A stretch of DNA of 64,000 bases from Prorocentrum cordatum (Eukaryota; Sar; Dinophyceae; Prorocentrales; Prorocentraceae). Location: contig CAUYUJ010018904.1 in assembly GCA_963575745.1 (NCBI GenBank), positions 292,776-356,775 on the forward strand, read 5' to 3'. Below the pieces are notes generated by a model that worked only from the letters and a program-made list of their open reading frames with translations, was not told the DNA's origin and did no database searches. Made by a program: the position numbers and the translations under genes. This document shows, piece by piece, positions 1 to 10,963 of this stretch; the stretch's first letter is position 1, and every line of letters begins with the position of its first letter.

Positions 1-613
1 GTGCGCCTTTCTCACGACGTGGACCCCGAACCTCGCGGCCCCACCCGTTCTGTTCGTCGCCCCCGCGGCCACGACACCCGCCTCCTGGACGCCTACAGCA
101 AGAACGGAGCGGTTGTCATGACTTTCCATGCGCCCAGGGGTCTGGGAGCGTCGTCAGGCAGGCCAGGGGATGAGATAAATCATCTCAGGGTTCCCCGGCA
201 CGTTCTCAGAGCGTTCAAGAAATTCGGGGGCGGCCACGAGGGGGGTGATGACAATGGGGGTTGGGTACCATGGCGGGGGGCCACGATAACCTCCAGATTT
301 CATGGCGCCTGCTCTTATTCAATACGTCTCTGGCCCCACCCGGGGCCGCGCACGCGCCGCTGGCCATGATTTGCCCCCCCCCCCCCCCCTCCTGGACGCC
401 CCTCTCTTGGACGCCTCCGAAAAAAACAGTCTGGAGCAACCTCGGCGCCCGGCACCTTGGCCATGCCCACCAAGTTCTCAGGGGCCCCAGGTTTCCGTCC
501 GGCTGTCTGCGGCATGTTCTGCCGCCGTGCCATTGCAGCATTATGTGCGGCGATTCTTCGAGCACCACCCAGAAGGCCGTTACATGTAACAACCTTCGTC
601 TCTACCCCATAGG
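1..613. other. GC-rich stretch without a recognisable gene
   Basis: Open frames run on both strands in several frames, as expected from GC-rich DNA, and none has recognisable motifs. A run of about 16 C occurs near 374-390. I see no promoter, RNA gene or repeat unit that recurs elsewhere. Confidence 0.6.
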
Positions 614-1190
614 GGCTCTCATGGGGCCTGCCTGTGCCCGGGGCCGTCTTGGGGCTGTCTTGGGCCGCCTTGGGGCCGTCTTCGGACCGTTTTGGGATCC
701 TCTTGGGACGTCGTGGGGCCCTCCTGGGCCGTCTTGCGCTGTCTGCGGCCCCTCTCGGCCGCCTGCAGGGGGTCTGGGGTCTTCTTCGGGCCGTCTTGGG
801 GCCTCTTGGGTCATGCCATGGGCACCTCGTGGGCCGTCTTGGGGCCCTCATGGAGCTGTCCTGGTTTGTCTGGTGGGCTTCTTTGGGCCTTCCCAGGGCT
901 CTTTTGTTTTCTCGGTGGCTCGTCATAGGCCCTCTTCGAATTGTCTTGAACGGAGGGGCGCGGGAAAATTGCAACATTCAGTAAAGCATCGAGAAGCATA
1001 ATTAAGTCCTTTGGTTTTGAATGAATGTGGGTACCATGGCGTCTTGCAAGCCTGTCGGGGCCCCTTTGGCGCCTCGGGGTCATCTTGGGGGCTAGTGGGT
1101 GTTCCTGGAGGCGCTGTTGAGCATCCTGCCGGCACTGGTGGTTCTCCCGAGCCGTCCTGGAGAGCCTTGGGAAGCCCCTCCAGAAGCGTT
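614..1190 (+). repeat. G-rich degenerate minisatellite (TTGGGGCC type), block 1
   Basis: The plus strand is built of loosely repeated 10-13 bp words such as CTTGGGGCCGTC and TCTTGGGGCCTC. The densest part is 640-900 and a sparser continuation lies at 1050-1190. The same word family recurs at 9.5-10.4, 19.1-19.6, 22.7-23.2, 60.5-60.8 and 61.7-62.3 kb on the plus strand, and as its complement at 5.4-5.95, 30.0-30.3 and 34.9-35.5 kb. Overlapping open frames rich in Gly, Leu, Trp, Pro and Arg in every frame are a composition effect. Confidence 0.8.
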
Positions 1191-1596
1191 GGAGCGGTCA
1201 GGAACCCCTTTGGCTGGGGTTGGGGCTGGTCTGAACGCACCCCCTCAGCGTCGAAAGGGGTGGGCCCTCAGAAGGCCTCAGAAGCCCAGCCACACCACAC
1301 TCGGCGTTCCTACCTCGACGCGCCAGGAGGCACTGGTGGCGGACCGCGACGGACCTCATCCCAAGTTTGCCCTCTTCCTGCCGTCGCCCCACTCGATCCT
1401 TCAACGTCGCATTGTTTTCGTGTCGTCGGCCCTCGGAGGAATCGACCCCTTCCCTGGGGAAAGACTTTTTTAAAAAAGGTCTCAGAGGTGCCCAACAGTA
1501 AAGACCGACGGCTTTGCGGTAAAAACATATAGCTTCCTTGGACTTTCTGACCATGTCCCGGCCCAAGCTCACCGACCGAGATAAGGGAGCCGAGCC
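1191..1596. other. No gene seen
   Basis: GC-rich sequence with overlapping open frames on both strands. I recognise no protein, RNA or repeat family. A short T-run followed by an A-run occurs near 1468-1476. Confidence 0.5.
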
Positions 1597-1960
1597 TGCG
1601 ACACGCTACCCATGTCCCAGTCCCCAGGCTTCAACGTCTCGAGTCTTTCCCAGCCTTCCGCCCCGCAGAGCGGAGCGACACGCTATCCGCTCGCAGGGCA
1701 CAGCTCCGAGGCGGGAATTGATCCATATCCACCGCCTGGAGGGTCAGTTTTCAGAGCCTCGGCAGGCGGTGGATATGGACATATTCCGACCCCAGGGGGC
1801 CGAAATATATCCATATCCACCGCCCGCTGGGGCACCAGGACGTCGGTTCCCAAGCGGTGGATATGGATATATCCCCGCCTCGCAGCAGCGTGCCGCCGGG
1901 GCCACCGCCGCCGCGACACGCTGGGCAAAAGGGTTCCTGGCTGCAGTGGCCGTGCGCCGT
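1597..1960 (+). repeat. Dispersed hairpin repeat, copy 1, split by an insertion
   Basis: The left part (about 1604-1690: a CAACGTC box, CCCAGCCTTCCGCCCCG, then GCGACACGCTAT) matches copies at 2.8 and 17.7 kb. The hairpin right arm expected 13 nt further on is absent. A diverged form of it (AGCGTGCCGCC) resumes near 1887, followed by the family's GCCGCCGCGACACG box. The intervening 200 bp holds two inverted pairs of ATCCATATCCACCGCC / GGCGGTGGATATGGA (near 1720-1780 and 1808-1875). This reads as an insertion into the hairpin loop or arm. Confidence 0.7.
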
Positions 1961-2144
1961 GGCAGGGGCCGCCCCGCCCGCCCGCCCCCCTCAGCGGTCG
2001 TGGCACGGGGGCGTCGGCCGCCCCCCTCGCGCTCGCGCTCGGCCTGGCCGGCTTGGGCTGGCCTCCGCGCCGTACCCCCCTGCGAGGAGGGGGGGGAGGG
2101 CATGGGGAGGAGAGGAGGGGGAGGGAGGGAGGATCATAGACGGA

Positions 2145-2590
2145 ACAGGTACCCATACCTCTACCCTTCATCCGTTTTGCTATTGTTTGGCCTCCTCGGA
2201 GGCCCTCGTCGACACCGTTGGACTCGCCTCGAGATCCTGGTCAGAACGCACCTCAGGAGAGGTCTGGGGAGTAGCGGTATCGGTACCTTTTGGTTTCCCC
2301 AGAGGAGTCGCATTGCCCACCGAGGGAGGCTGAGAGAGGGTCCAGGCCAAGAGGAAGGGGGGGGATGCAGGAGCACGGGGTCGATTGCTCGGGACTGCGC
2401 AGCGCAGAAGGAGGAGGGATGAGGTGGGATGAGGTGGGATGATGAGGAGGCGGCGGAGGGTTTTGACGCTTTTGGCCTCTGTTGGACCTCCTCTTCGGGC
2501 CCTCGTCGCCACTGCTGGATCTGCCTCTGAAATCCTGGTCGGAACGCGCTCCAGGAGAGGTCGGGGGTCGCACCTCCTTCCTTCTTCCCT
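2145..2590 (+). repeat. Dispersed repeat with GGCCCTCGTCG core, two tandem-like copies
   Basis: Copy one (about 2165-2290) and copy two (about 2470-2575) share a TTTTG(C/G) region, GGCCCTCGTCG, a GCCTC-GA-ATCCTGGTC segment and an AGGAGAGGTC end. A third copy lies near 51840-51935, and its flank is shared with 53985-54080. The end GGAGAGGTCTGGGGAGTA recurs at about 53605. No coding function is supported. Confidence 0.65.
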
Positions 2591-2734
2591 CATCGCTTCT
2601 GCAATGTAGCTGTAGGTTCAGCTTGGAGGCTTGAAAGAACATGGCCGCGATCACAGCAAGAACGGACCGTCACGGGATGCCGAGGCACTGGGCTGGCGCT
2701 GGCAGGGTTTGCTGTCTGCTGCTGGTCTACGGTC

Positions 2735-2985
2735 AGGAACTTTGGCTCAGCGTGTCGCGCCGCCGGTTCTTGCCCATCACAGGCGCTACACGCTAACCAC
2801 GCCTCAGTCCCCGCAGCGTCAACGGTCCGAGCCTTTCCCAGCCTCCCGCTCCGCGGAGAGGGGCGACACGCCATCCGGCTGCAAACCATGGCGTGTCGCC
2901 AGGGCCGCTGCCCTGGTACGCCAAGCACGAGTTCCCGACCGTTGTTGCTGCATGATCGTCTTGCTTTGCGTTTCTCACACTGCAG
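2735..2985 (+). repeat. Dispersed hairpin repeat, copy 2 (perfect 13-bp stem)
   Basis: GGCGACACGCCAT (2862-2874) and ATGGCGTGTCGCC (2888-2900) form a perfect 13-bp inverted repeat with a 13-nt loop. Upstream are the CAACGGTCCGAGCCTTTCCC and CCGCTCCGCGGAG boxes shared with copies 1 and 3. A TTTGGCTCA motif near 2740 has a counterpart at the same place in copy 3, so it belongs to this family and is not read as a spliced-leader relic. Confidence 0.8.
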
Positions 2986-3120
2986 CCAACCCTTGAACCT
3001 GCGCCGAGGTGCTGGAGCATGGCCGAGCTGGTGCCACATCACAGACGTCTGGTGACATGCTTGCATTGCTCTTTTGAGCCGAGTGCGAGAGAGTTCCCAG
3101 TAATTGAGGAAGAAAAGCGA

Positions 3121-3281
3121 CATAAAGTAAACTTTCGGAGGTCTGCGCGGATTTCTTGGATCGGCGTTGCCCTCCCCTGGCGGCGCCTCCGGCGCCGCCT
3201 CTGACGCGCTTCGCGCGCCAGGGAGGGGGTCCAACACTGACCCGAGGAATCTTGGCGGAGTTCCGGGAATTCATGTTTATG
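3121..3281. mobile_element. Fold-back MITE, family A, copy 1
   Basis: The left end CATAAAGTAAACTTTCGG and the complement of the right end (CATAAACATGAATTCCCGG) start a long imperfect terminal inverted repeat that includes the GCGCGGATTTCTTGGATC-type block. An inner inverted pair (CCCTCCCCTGGCG / CGCCAGGGAGGGGG) makes almost the whole 160 bp foldable. Copies at 6535 and 6925 share these arms. There is no coding capacity. A target duplication is not clear. Confidence 0.75.
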
Positions 3282-3878
3282 CAGGTGTTGTGTTGTTGTT
3301 TCTTCCTCTTCTCCCTATTCTTATTACTAGTATTTGTATTATCGTTCTTCTTCTTCTAGCGGAGAGTGTCCAATCCTCTAGCGAGAGGGTAGCTAATTAG
3401 GTACCAACATTCGTTGTCATTGATGTTTGCGTAGTTCCGTTGTCATGAGCACTTGAACGCAAAATCAGTGTAGAATATTGTCCTGGGCGAAGCGCTATCG
3501 TCATCATGTAGGCAAGTTCGCGTCGAGGGATGTTTCGGAGACTCGCGCCAGCCCCGCATGCCTCTCCAGGAGGTGGCCTCTGCGTAGACATCCCGACTGG
3601 CACTGCGTACCCTTTTGAGTTGTCCACATCTCGGGAGCTCCCATCCAAGGCCAGAGCAGGGGCACCCTTCCAACCAAACAGCGTCTTGCGCGACTCGCGG
3701 TTTTTTGTCATCGCCCTGGAGGCACGAGGCTGATGCAGCTGGGTGAGAGTTTCCCCTGTTGCTGCTTTCTCATTGCCTGGGAAAGGCGAGGACGAGGCAG
3801 GTGGAGGAGACTTTCCCTTCTCGGACCTGCAGCCCAGAGCCCAGGAGCCCTGCAGTGGCCGAACGCGCGTCCGGGCGG
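3282..3878. other. No gene seen
   Basis: A T-rich stretch (3290-3360) is followed by mixed sequence. Both strands have open frames (minus 3397-4206 is the longest) but none shows a recognisable domain. I see no repeat family here. Confidence 0.5.
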
Positions 3879-4155
3879 CGCTCGATTCCACTGGTCCGGA
3901 ACCCGCGCCGCCAGGGTGGGTGCTGTGCTGGGGGACCCCGTCCCTGTCGCTCTGTTGGGCGAAACGAGACCGCACCGGCCGATGCAGCTGATGCAACGTC
4001 AGTGTGTCACTCAGTTGGTGCTCGACTCGCTTGGTGTGGAGCCGCGCCGCCAGGGAGTGTGCTGTGCTGGGGGGCCACTTCCATCGTTCGCTGTTGGTCG
4101 AAACGAGGCTACACCGGATCGTCGAGGCAACGTCAGCGTGCACCACTCCGCTGCC
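3879..4155 (+). repeat. Diverged tandem duplication, unit about 150 bp
   Basis: Two successive units share GCTCGA, a GCGCCGCCAGGG box, GTGCTGTGCTGGGGG, TGGNCGAAACGAG and GCAACGTCAG. The first is about 3879-4005 and the second about 4021-4140. The duplication leaves open frames on the plus strand in more than one phase. I do not recognise a protein in them. Confidence 0.7.
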
Positions 4156-5287
4156 CCCGAGAACCCAGGCTCGAACGAGGTACTTTCGCCACGCTGCGTT
4201 CTCCATTTCTCAGCTGGGCGTGTAGTCTTCCCGCCTGTGGAGAGTGAGCAGCCGCCGCGGCATCCTTCTCATTTGCTGGGTTGGTGGCTGAGTGACAACT
4301 AGCAGGAGCCAGTTGAGTTGAAGCCTGGTGTCCAGGTTGCATGCATGGCGCAACTTCTATTGTATGTGTGCACGCTGGAGCCTGTCGTACCGTTCATAGG
4401 TATCCGCATGCCCCCAAACTTATACATCATAGCTTGGCCTCGGCCAGAGGCTCGTTCGTTCCGGGCGCATGGAGCGGAGGGAGGGTGGGCGTTGCACAGA
4501 TAGAGCACCGACTGCTGTGGATGACGTAGATCCGCGCACGTGGGGAGCTGTCGCCCGGCTCTCCTACGCTATTGTTGCCGAGAGGTGGGTACAAGCACGG
4601 TGGGGGGCCCATTGGGGGCGTTCGTTCGTACGTGGAGATCTTGGATGATTCCTTACCCGATGAGGGTTGCGGTGGCATCCAAGGGCAAACTTCAAATATG
4701 CAACGGAAAAAACCGGATCGTCTGCGCCGGCGTTGGCGCGTAAGCTACCCGCGTAAGGTCGCGCGTAAGCGCCCTCGCTTCCAATGCAGCGTGCCGCGCC
4801 GGCGGCCCGTTTAAGCCGCCGCTTAAGGCCGCGATGCCATCTCGCGTAAGAGTAAGACCCCTTTCTGATCGTCGCTCAATTGGTTTTCTTGCGGCTTCAA
4901 GACCCTGCCCTTGTCGAGTGCTTCCTTATCCAATGCTCTCACCGTGGTGCAACTAGGAGGATAACGATCTAGAACTGCCCATGGGGAGGGGGGGCGTCAC
5001 ACAGCAACGCCCTGGGCGATGATTGATAAGCGTGGTTCTGGCTCGGCTCGTGGGCGGCTTCGTCAGTGATATTGGTTGACCGTCCGCTCTAGAATTGTTT
5101 TTGGCGGCAGCACAGAAATTTTCAATCATGCCACCCCGTGTTTTTGTTGCTCCCAGCCAGTGTTCTTACTGGGCTGGCTTACTGGGCGCTCGTAAGCGCC
5201 CCGTGCCTTAGCCAGGTGGGTCCGTCGAGGTTTCGCCTGGTGCCCGTCAGCGGGCGCCCCGTTGGCGCCCCGCGCCCTGGGCGGCAA
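4156..5287. other. No gene seen; cluster of CGCGTAAG words at 4735-4860
   Basis: Mostly mixed sequence with short open frames. Between 4735 and 4860 the word CGCGTAAG or a close variant occurs about five times, next to TTTAAGCCGCCGCTTAAGG, an imperfect palindrome. GTAAG resembles a splice-donor core, but nothing shows that these are exon borders. Confidence 0.5.
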
Positions 5288-5412
5288 ACATACCTTACAC
5301 GGAATAGCTCACACCGTACAGCTCACACCGCACGGCTTACACAGCACATCTCACGCCCCATAGCTTAGACAGCATAGCTTACGCCACATAGGCCACGCCA
5401 CATGTGCATGAG
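5288..5412 (+). repeat. Minisatellite, period about 14 bp
   Basis: About eight degenerate units of the type ATAGCTCACACCGC, varying to ACGGCTTACACA and ATAGCTTACGCC, run head to tail. A few further units of the same type appear at 6050-6085, on the other side of the AAGAGGCCCC block, which therefore looks inserted into or bracketed by this minisatellite. Confidence 0.75.
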
Positions 5413-5429
5413 TATGTATACATATAACG

Positions 5430-5965
5430 GGGGACCGGGTGGGGCCCAGGGCCAGGGCCAAGACGGCCCAGGAGAGCCCCGAGATGGTTCCAGAGCCGCC
5501 CAAGACGGCGCAAGAGGGTCCCAAGAAGGCCCCAACAGGGGCCCAAGAGTGGGAACGCAAACTGAAAAATCAAGCTCTCCGCCCCAAGATGCCCCCAAGA
5601 AGCCCCAAGAGGCGCCAAGAGGCCCCAGGAAGCCCCAAGAGTCCCCCAAGAGGCCCCCAAGAAGCCCAACAGTGGCTCCAAGAGGCCCCAAGACGTCACC
5701 CAAAAGGCTTCAAAGCTCTTTCTAAGAGGCCCCCGAAGACATGCCAAGAAGGTCCCATGACGACTTCAAGATGCAGTCCAGGATGCTCCGAGGAGGCCCC
5801 AAGAGGCCCCCAAGAGAGCCCAAGAGGCCCCCAAGAGGCCCCCGAGCGGCCTCAAGCATCATCCAGAAGGCCGGACAGAGGCCCCCAAGAGCTCAGCGGT
5901 CCAGGCGGGGGCCGAACGAACATTTCCAGCCCTGGGCTCCTGGAAGCCCAACAAGAAGCCCTAAG
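5430..5965 (+). repeat. AAGAGGCCCC minisatellite (complement of the TTGGGGCC family)
   Basis: Words such as CCCCAAGAGGCCCCCAAGAG repeat with small changes over about 500 bp. Plus-strand frames encode repeated Pro-Lys-Arg-Pro-style text (185-residue frame at 5439-5996) and the minus strand gives Gly-Leu-Leu-Gly text. All three frames stay open, so I treat this as repeat DNA and not as a gene. Confidence 0.8.
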
Positions 5966-6534
5966 AGTTCGACCATCCAGCCTAGCTAGAACTTGAGCGC
6001 GCGCGAAGCGCGCGCGATGGTTCTAATATTTACATGTTTATATAGTTTGCACATCGCAGCTGACACCACACGGCTCTCGCACAGCTTCAACCTCCATGGT
6101 GCAAACAATTCACTGTTTGGGGTCCCCGCTGGCTAACAGTCTCAATCGCTGCGTGAGGCACGCTCAAGCGGGGAAGAGAGCTGGCCAGAAGGCATACCGT
6201 CGGGAGTGGGCCGCGCAGCCGCCCACCAGGGGCAGCCGACCCTGCGGAGCAGACGATCCTGAAGGTCTGGTGGGCCACCCTGGGGCGGATGGACGAGGCG
6301 CGCGGGCTCTCCGGAGGCCGGGAGCTCTTGCTCGAAGAAGAAAAACATCCGCGAAACGCAACACGGTTGTTGGACGATTTCGTCGGTTCCTGGAGGTTTT
6401 TTTCCCTTGGGATGCGTTCCAGCGGCTGCACCTCGCCGAGGGCGCTCTGGGGTGCCCGGATCGTCCCGAACGGCCGCCGGAGAGCCGAGTTATGACCCAG
6501 AAGCCACAGCCCCTCGAAGATGGAAAGACGGCAC
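5966..6534. other. No gene seen
   Basis: GCGCGCGAAGCGCGCGC near 5997-6014 is a short palindrome. The remainder has overlapping GC-rich open frames on both strands (for example minus 6087-6788) without recognisable motifs. Confidence 0.5.
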
Positions 6535-6643
6535 GCATTTAGATTTTCGGAGCTCCGCGCCGATTTCTCGGATCGCCATCCCTGGAGGGTTCCAGCGCCA
6601 GTTTGAGAAATCCGCGCGGAGCTCCGGAAGTTTCTGTTGGTGT
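6535..6643. mobile_element. Fold-back MITE, family A, copy 2
   Basis: This is the shortest copy. Its arms TTTTCGGAGCTCCGCG and CGCGGAGCTCCGGAA, with inner GATTTCTC / GAGAAATC, pair almost fully across a loop of about 40 nt. The arm sequence is shared with the copies at 3121 and 6925. Confidence 0.8.
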
Positions 6644-6734
6644 CTTTCTTGGATCGTGCACTGTTGCGTGGCGAAGTGCGCAGGATCAGGGGAGGGCGAC
6701 GACAAGGGACAGGGAAGTCGGGCGACGGGATCTG

Positions 6735-6868
6735 TACAGATCCACCGCCCCTGGCCAGGCCCATCCTGCGCCCATGAGCAGTGCACATGCTTCACAGGCC
6801 GAGCTGGAGGGGCGTGCACACCGCTGCTGGATGCATGATGGGCCCTGCCAGAGGGCGGTGGATGTGTG
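6735..6868. mobile_element. Small element with ATCCACCGCCC inverted ends
   Basis: GATCCACCGCCCCTGGC at the left and GCCAGAGGGCGGTGGATG at the right are inverted over about 15 of 16 bases and enclose about 100 bp. The same ATCCACCGCC / GGCGGTGGAT pairing occurs twice at 1720-1875, and a single arm occurs near 39955. It carries no coding capacity. Confidence 0.6.
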
Positions 6869-6924
6869 TGTAAGCCCCGTCGCCCTTGAGGAGGATGGGG
6901 GGGAGAGCAGCGGAAGGACAAGCA

Positions 6925-7080
6925 GCATAGACGTAAACTTTCGGAGGCCCGCGCGGATTTCGTGGAGCGGCGCTCGATCCATTTGGTTGGCGGCGCCGGA
7001 GGCGCGCTCCCCGCGCCAGGGAGGGGGTAACCAGCGCTGATCCAAGAAATCCGCGCGGACTTCCGAACGTTGACGGTAGT
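6925..7080. mobile_element. Fold-back MITE, family A, copy 3
   Basis: GCATAGACGTAAACTTTCGG at the left is mirrored by CCGAACGTTGACGGTAG at the right. CCGCGCGGATTTC / GAAATCCGCGCGG gives a perfect inner 13-bp arm. The interior has the same CGCCAGGGAGGGGGT block as copy 1. This is the best preserved copy. Confidence 0.85.
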
Positions 7081-7094
7081 GGCGCTTCCTGTTC

Positions 7095-7198
7095 GGAAGA
7101 CAAACCGGCAAGACAAGACACGACAAGACAAGACAAGGCAAGGCACGACAAGACAAGACAAGGGCAAGCCAAGACAAGACAAGACAAGACGAGACAGT
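7095..7198 (+). repeat. (ACAAG)n pentanucleotide tract
   Basis: About twenty units of ACAAG, AGACA or AGGCA type follow the third family-A MITE. The minus strand reads as repeated Leu-Ser-Cys-Leu-Val text, which is an artefact of the tract. Confidence 0.9.
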
Positions 7199-8249
7199 TC
7201 AATCACACAACGGTATATATTTCCCTCGAGAGGCGCAAGAGGAGGATAACCAGGGTAAGCCCAAGACGCATCACAAATACTGCCATGCGGCCACCCACCC
7301 CAAGAACCCCTCATAAGCCCGTGCATTCGGAACGAGGTATAAGATCGAGGTCGGTTCGGGGAGGTTGCCCTGATGTTCTGCGTGTCTCTTGGGTGTTAGT
7401 ATGCATCCTGGGGAAAGGTACCCTTGGATGTTTTGTGCGTTTTGGCCGGCGGAGGGTCTCATGCTCCTGGAGGATGCTTTTTTCCTGGCCCGGGTCCGAC
7501 GGTGCAGGGATGCATTTTCGTCGCTGCGGAAAGTGCCCCCCCTTCGAAACGACGAGCGCCCCGTGGTCCTGCAAGTCGGGCAGGAGCTTGGTTTGCGAGG
7601 GAGGATTCCCGTGAGAGCAAGCATCTCTAGACGTGTAACGCACAAGGAGATTTGCCGGCATTGCCAATGAACGTGAGTTGGTCGGGGCAGAGGAGGATCC
7701 CGCCGAGTGGGCATCGGTTCTCTCGCAACAAGCAAAAACGCGAACGCCAAAAATTGGCGTCTAATTCATTGGATCTCGGAGTTGCCCTCCATGCGTCTGA
7801 AAGGAACCTCAATCCTCGTAGCTGTGGCAAGCGGCGTTGGCGCCAAGGCGCCCAGGCGAGAGCCGCATGTGGAACACGACTAGGCGCGGCGATTTCGGCG
7901 AGATTCGCATCTTGAAGACGGCCATCCTCCGGCCGTGTAACTGTTGGGGGATGACGAATGTGTCGAGGACCTCGTCGTTAGGGAGGGTCGTTGCCGCATC
8001 TTCACGGGGCAGAGTGCAAGTGCACGTGAAACGGAACGTCTTGCACGTGTATGCAGGAGAAGACATCCGCTCTGTTGCTGAGCTGCTGATATGGTGTCTA
8101 TGCCTACGTCTTTGCATGGGGCGATTCAGAAAAGTGCCTCGCCTTCGAGGATCGGGAGTTGGCAAGTAAAGCGAGGCCGTTTCCGCCAGCGGAAAGCCAG
8201 CATCAGTTTGCGGAAGACAAGATCGTCGCCCCCGAACAAATGCACGCGT
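7199..8249. other. No gene seen
   Basis: Mixed sequence with short open frames on both strands. None of the translated products (for example minus 7271-7750 or plus 7837-8169) shows a family motif I know. The stretch ends at the leader of the first satellite unit. Confidence 0.5.
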
Positions 8250-8402
8250 TTTTGTCCCAACCATCCCTTGGTTGGGTTCTCGGTTTGAATAGAGCACCGC
8301 TGTCGCGACTCAATTCCTCCCTTCCTCCTCTCCTTCTCCTCCTCCTCCTCCTCCTCTTCCTCCTCCTCCTCTTCCTGCCTCCTGCCTTTTGGCCTCCCTA
8401 CT
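8243..8402 (+). repeat. Satellite leader, copy L1
   Basis: CGCGTTTTTGTCCCAACCAT, then GGTTGGGTTCTCGGTTTGAA, TAGAGCACCGCTGTCGCGAC and a CTCC-rich pyrimidine tract to about 8390. The copy at 19.87 kb matches over roughly 60 bp. It immediately precedes the satellite array that starts at about 8403. Confidence 0.85.
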
Positions 8403-8945
8403 TCCGTGGGCGCTGTGAACTGCGCAATTATGGCCGCTTTCGTGAGCTCCTGGGCGGCGCGGTGGCGTGCAGAGCAACGCGGGCCCTTTTTTGAACCCTC
8501 GCGACTCCTTCGGGGGCTGCGAACTGCGCAACCGTCGCCACTTGCGTGGGCTCGTGGGAGGCACGGCGGAGTGCATGGCAGCGCGGATCATTTGAGCCCT
8601 CGCGGCTCTTTCGGGGGTTGCGAATTTTCCCATAGTCGCGTCTTTTGTGGGCTCTTGGGGGGCACGGTGGAATGCAGGGCAACGCGGACCATTTTCGTGG
8701 GCTCTTGGGAGGCACGGTGGAATGTAGGGCAACGCGGTTCGTTTTGAGCCCTCGCGGCTCCGTCGGGGTTGCGGACTGCACGATTGTCACCGCTTTCGTG
8801 TCTCCCTGGGAGGGACGGCGGAGTGCAGAACAACATGGATGATATGGGACTCCGCGGATCCGTCGGGGCTTGTGATTTGTGCAACCGTCGCCATCTTGGT
8901 GGGTTGCTGGGAGGCACCGTGGAGTGAAGGGCGCCCACGCGGCGC
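8403..8945 (+). repeat. Satellite family 1, diverged array
   Basis: About five units of 105-120 bp contain GGCTGCGAACTGCGCAACCG, TCGCCACTTGCGTGGGCTC, a GGGAGGCACGGCGGAGTGCA box and GAGCCCTCGCGGCTC. Aligned by eye they are homologous to the 100-bp units at 20.0-22.5 kb (GGCTGCGATCTGTGAAACTG and so on). The units differ from one another more than those of the 20-22 kb array, suggesting an older array. Confidence 0.8.
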
Positions 8946-9539
8946 GTGGTGCCGTCCCGTCATTTAGCGCGCGGAGTTGTTGCATCATAGGGCGCAGAAC
9001 GTTGGAACGTCATGTAGCGCAGGGCGCTGTCGTCAGTGGCCCACTACCCCCCTCTCTTCAGGTGCTGTTCGCCCGCGGCAGCAGCAGGGATGAACCGAGC
9101 AGGTGTAGCGCATGGCGTTGTTACTCTCACCCGTTTGCTTCCCTCTCCGTTTCCATCCTCCTTGTCCTCCTCCCCCCCTCTTGTTTCCCTTCATCCTCCA
9201 GTATCGCCCCCCGTTCTATGTTCCTTGTCGTGCTTGTCGTCCCCGTTTTTTCCCATCTGAGTTGCGCAGGTGGGCGACGCGCGTGGCCCGACATTGCTTG
9301 GCTACGAGCTTCAGAAGCGTGCATACTTAGCAATGTGTTCTTGTGTACGGAGCGTTCCTAACACATTCTTCTCGCGTGGAGAAGGTGTTGGGTGCGCCTT
9401 GGGTGAATTGGTTCATGGTTTCCGGGATCGGCTATGTGGTTTGTGCCGTGCGCTTGTCGCCTGGAGAGTCGTCGGGGATGCAGCAGGTTCCCCAGAGCCG
9501 GTGTCAGGAAACGTGTCTCGGGGCCTGACTCGGTACCTT
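8946..9539. other. No gene seen
   Basis: Mixed sequence with a pyrimidine-rich stretch at 9120-9240 (CTCC and TCCT words). Its open frames have no recognisable motifs. Confidence 0.5.
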
Positions 9540-10445
9540 CGAGGGGAAGTTGGGCCCCGCGTGGAGTGCGTCGGGGCCTTCCGGGAGCATTTGCAGGCTT
9601 CCTAGGGCCTTCTGGGGTCATCTTGGAGCCTTGGCGCGTCCTAAGGCGTTTTGGAGTTTCTTGTGGCGGGGATCCTATTTGGTGAGCCCCTCCTTTGCGT
9701 TACCGCCGTTTCTCGGGACATCTCCATGTCCTTTAGGACATCATGGGGCTGAGGCCTTTCAGGGGCATCTCGGGATCTTTTGGGGGATCTCGATGCCATG
9801 TCCCATGGACGCATTTGAGGGCGTAGTGGGGACCTTGTTGGACCAACTTGGGATCTTGGCGCGTCCTGTTTCGTGGAAATGTGTTAGACATGTGTTCGGG
9901 ATCCGGAAGCTGATTGGGGAGCATCTTGTTCCCCTTGGAGGCATCTCGAAGTGTCTTGTGAGCACATTGGGATCTGGGGCTGCTGAGGTTTGCATGGTGG
10001 CATTGGAGGCTTTGCCGCATGTGCGAATCTTTTTGGAGTGGTCCAGGGGGCGATTTTGCGAGACCTCCAGTGTGAAGCCGCCGATTCGTCAATTGAGTTA
10101 GTGCCAGGAGGCGCGGCTGGGTTCTTGCGTGGGGTTGGGAGACCTTGAAGGCATCTTGGGCTGCTTTGTCTGCGTCTGGGGGACCTCGTGGAGCGCTTTG
10201 GGGCATCTCGGAACCCCTCGGGGGCATCTAGACGTCTCTTGGGAGCTGGTGTTGGAACCCGAGGCATTTTTTAATCCTCTTCGGGGGGACTTTCGATTCT
10301 GCAGGGATTCCCCTCGCGTCAAATGCGAAAGCTCCACTTTGCAAATTCGTGCGCAGCCCGATTCAGCGGATTTGATGGATGAGTGGGAGACGGTGTCAGG
10401 AGGCACGGGTTGGGGCCTGCGGGGAGCCTTTTGGCGGCCTTAAGG
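9540..10445 (+). repeat. Loose G-rich minisatellite (GGGGCATCTCGG / TTGGGG words)
   Basis: TTGGGGCATCT-type words are spaced every 25-45 bp instead of being contiguous, as if this were an eroded block of the TTGGGGCC family. Minus-strand frames encode Pro-Arg-Gly text that follows the repeat period. No gene is supported. Confidence 0.65.
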
Positions 10446-10963
10446 GTTGCTTCTTGGAGCCGAGTGTGTGCATGTCGGGGTTTACAGCATCTCTAGTCTG
10501 TGCATCGGCGAAGGAGGAGGGCGAGGACCACGGGAGGAGGAGGGCGAGGCCCTGTCCAGGGCGCCCGGGCACATCCCGGACTGCGCGTGCCATTCGCGAC
10601 AGGACGGGCTGTCTGAGACGGAGGATGTGAGGCATTTTGTTTCGATGCTGCGGACAACATGGATGTGTCACATGCGTCACTGAAGCCAGGCAGTCTGACT
10701 CAACGCCAGGGCGTGGCATCTCTTATAGCTCCGACGCCACGCTCTGCGTCAAATAGACCAGGTCTCTTGGCCGCTGTGCAGCGCCCTCTTCCCGCGTGGC
10801 CTGCGCTCTCATCTAACTACCGTCCCTCTCTTTCGCCCCTCACGCCCGCTTTCGTGCAGGTTCTACAGTTTGTCGACTACCGACGGTACCGCGACGGCTT
10901 CCTCGGACTGCGCGGGAGACTCGCCTCGCACGTTTCTGCTGTCTGCCCCCTCGCCCTCGTGCT
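10446..10963. other. No gene seen
   Basis: GC-rich sequence with overlapping open frames. The plus frame 10659-11060 runs into the fold-back element and has no recognisable domain. Confidence 0.5.
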
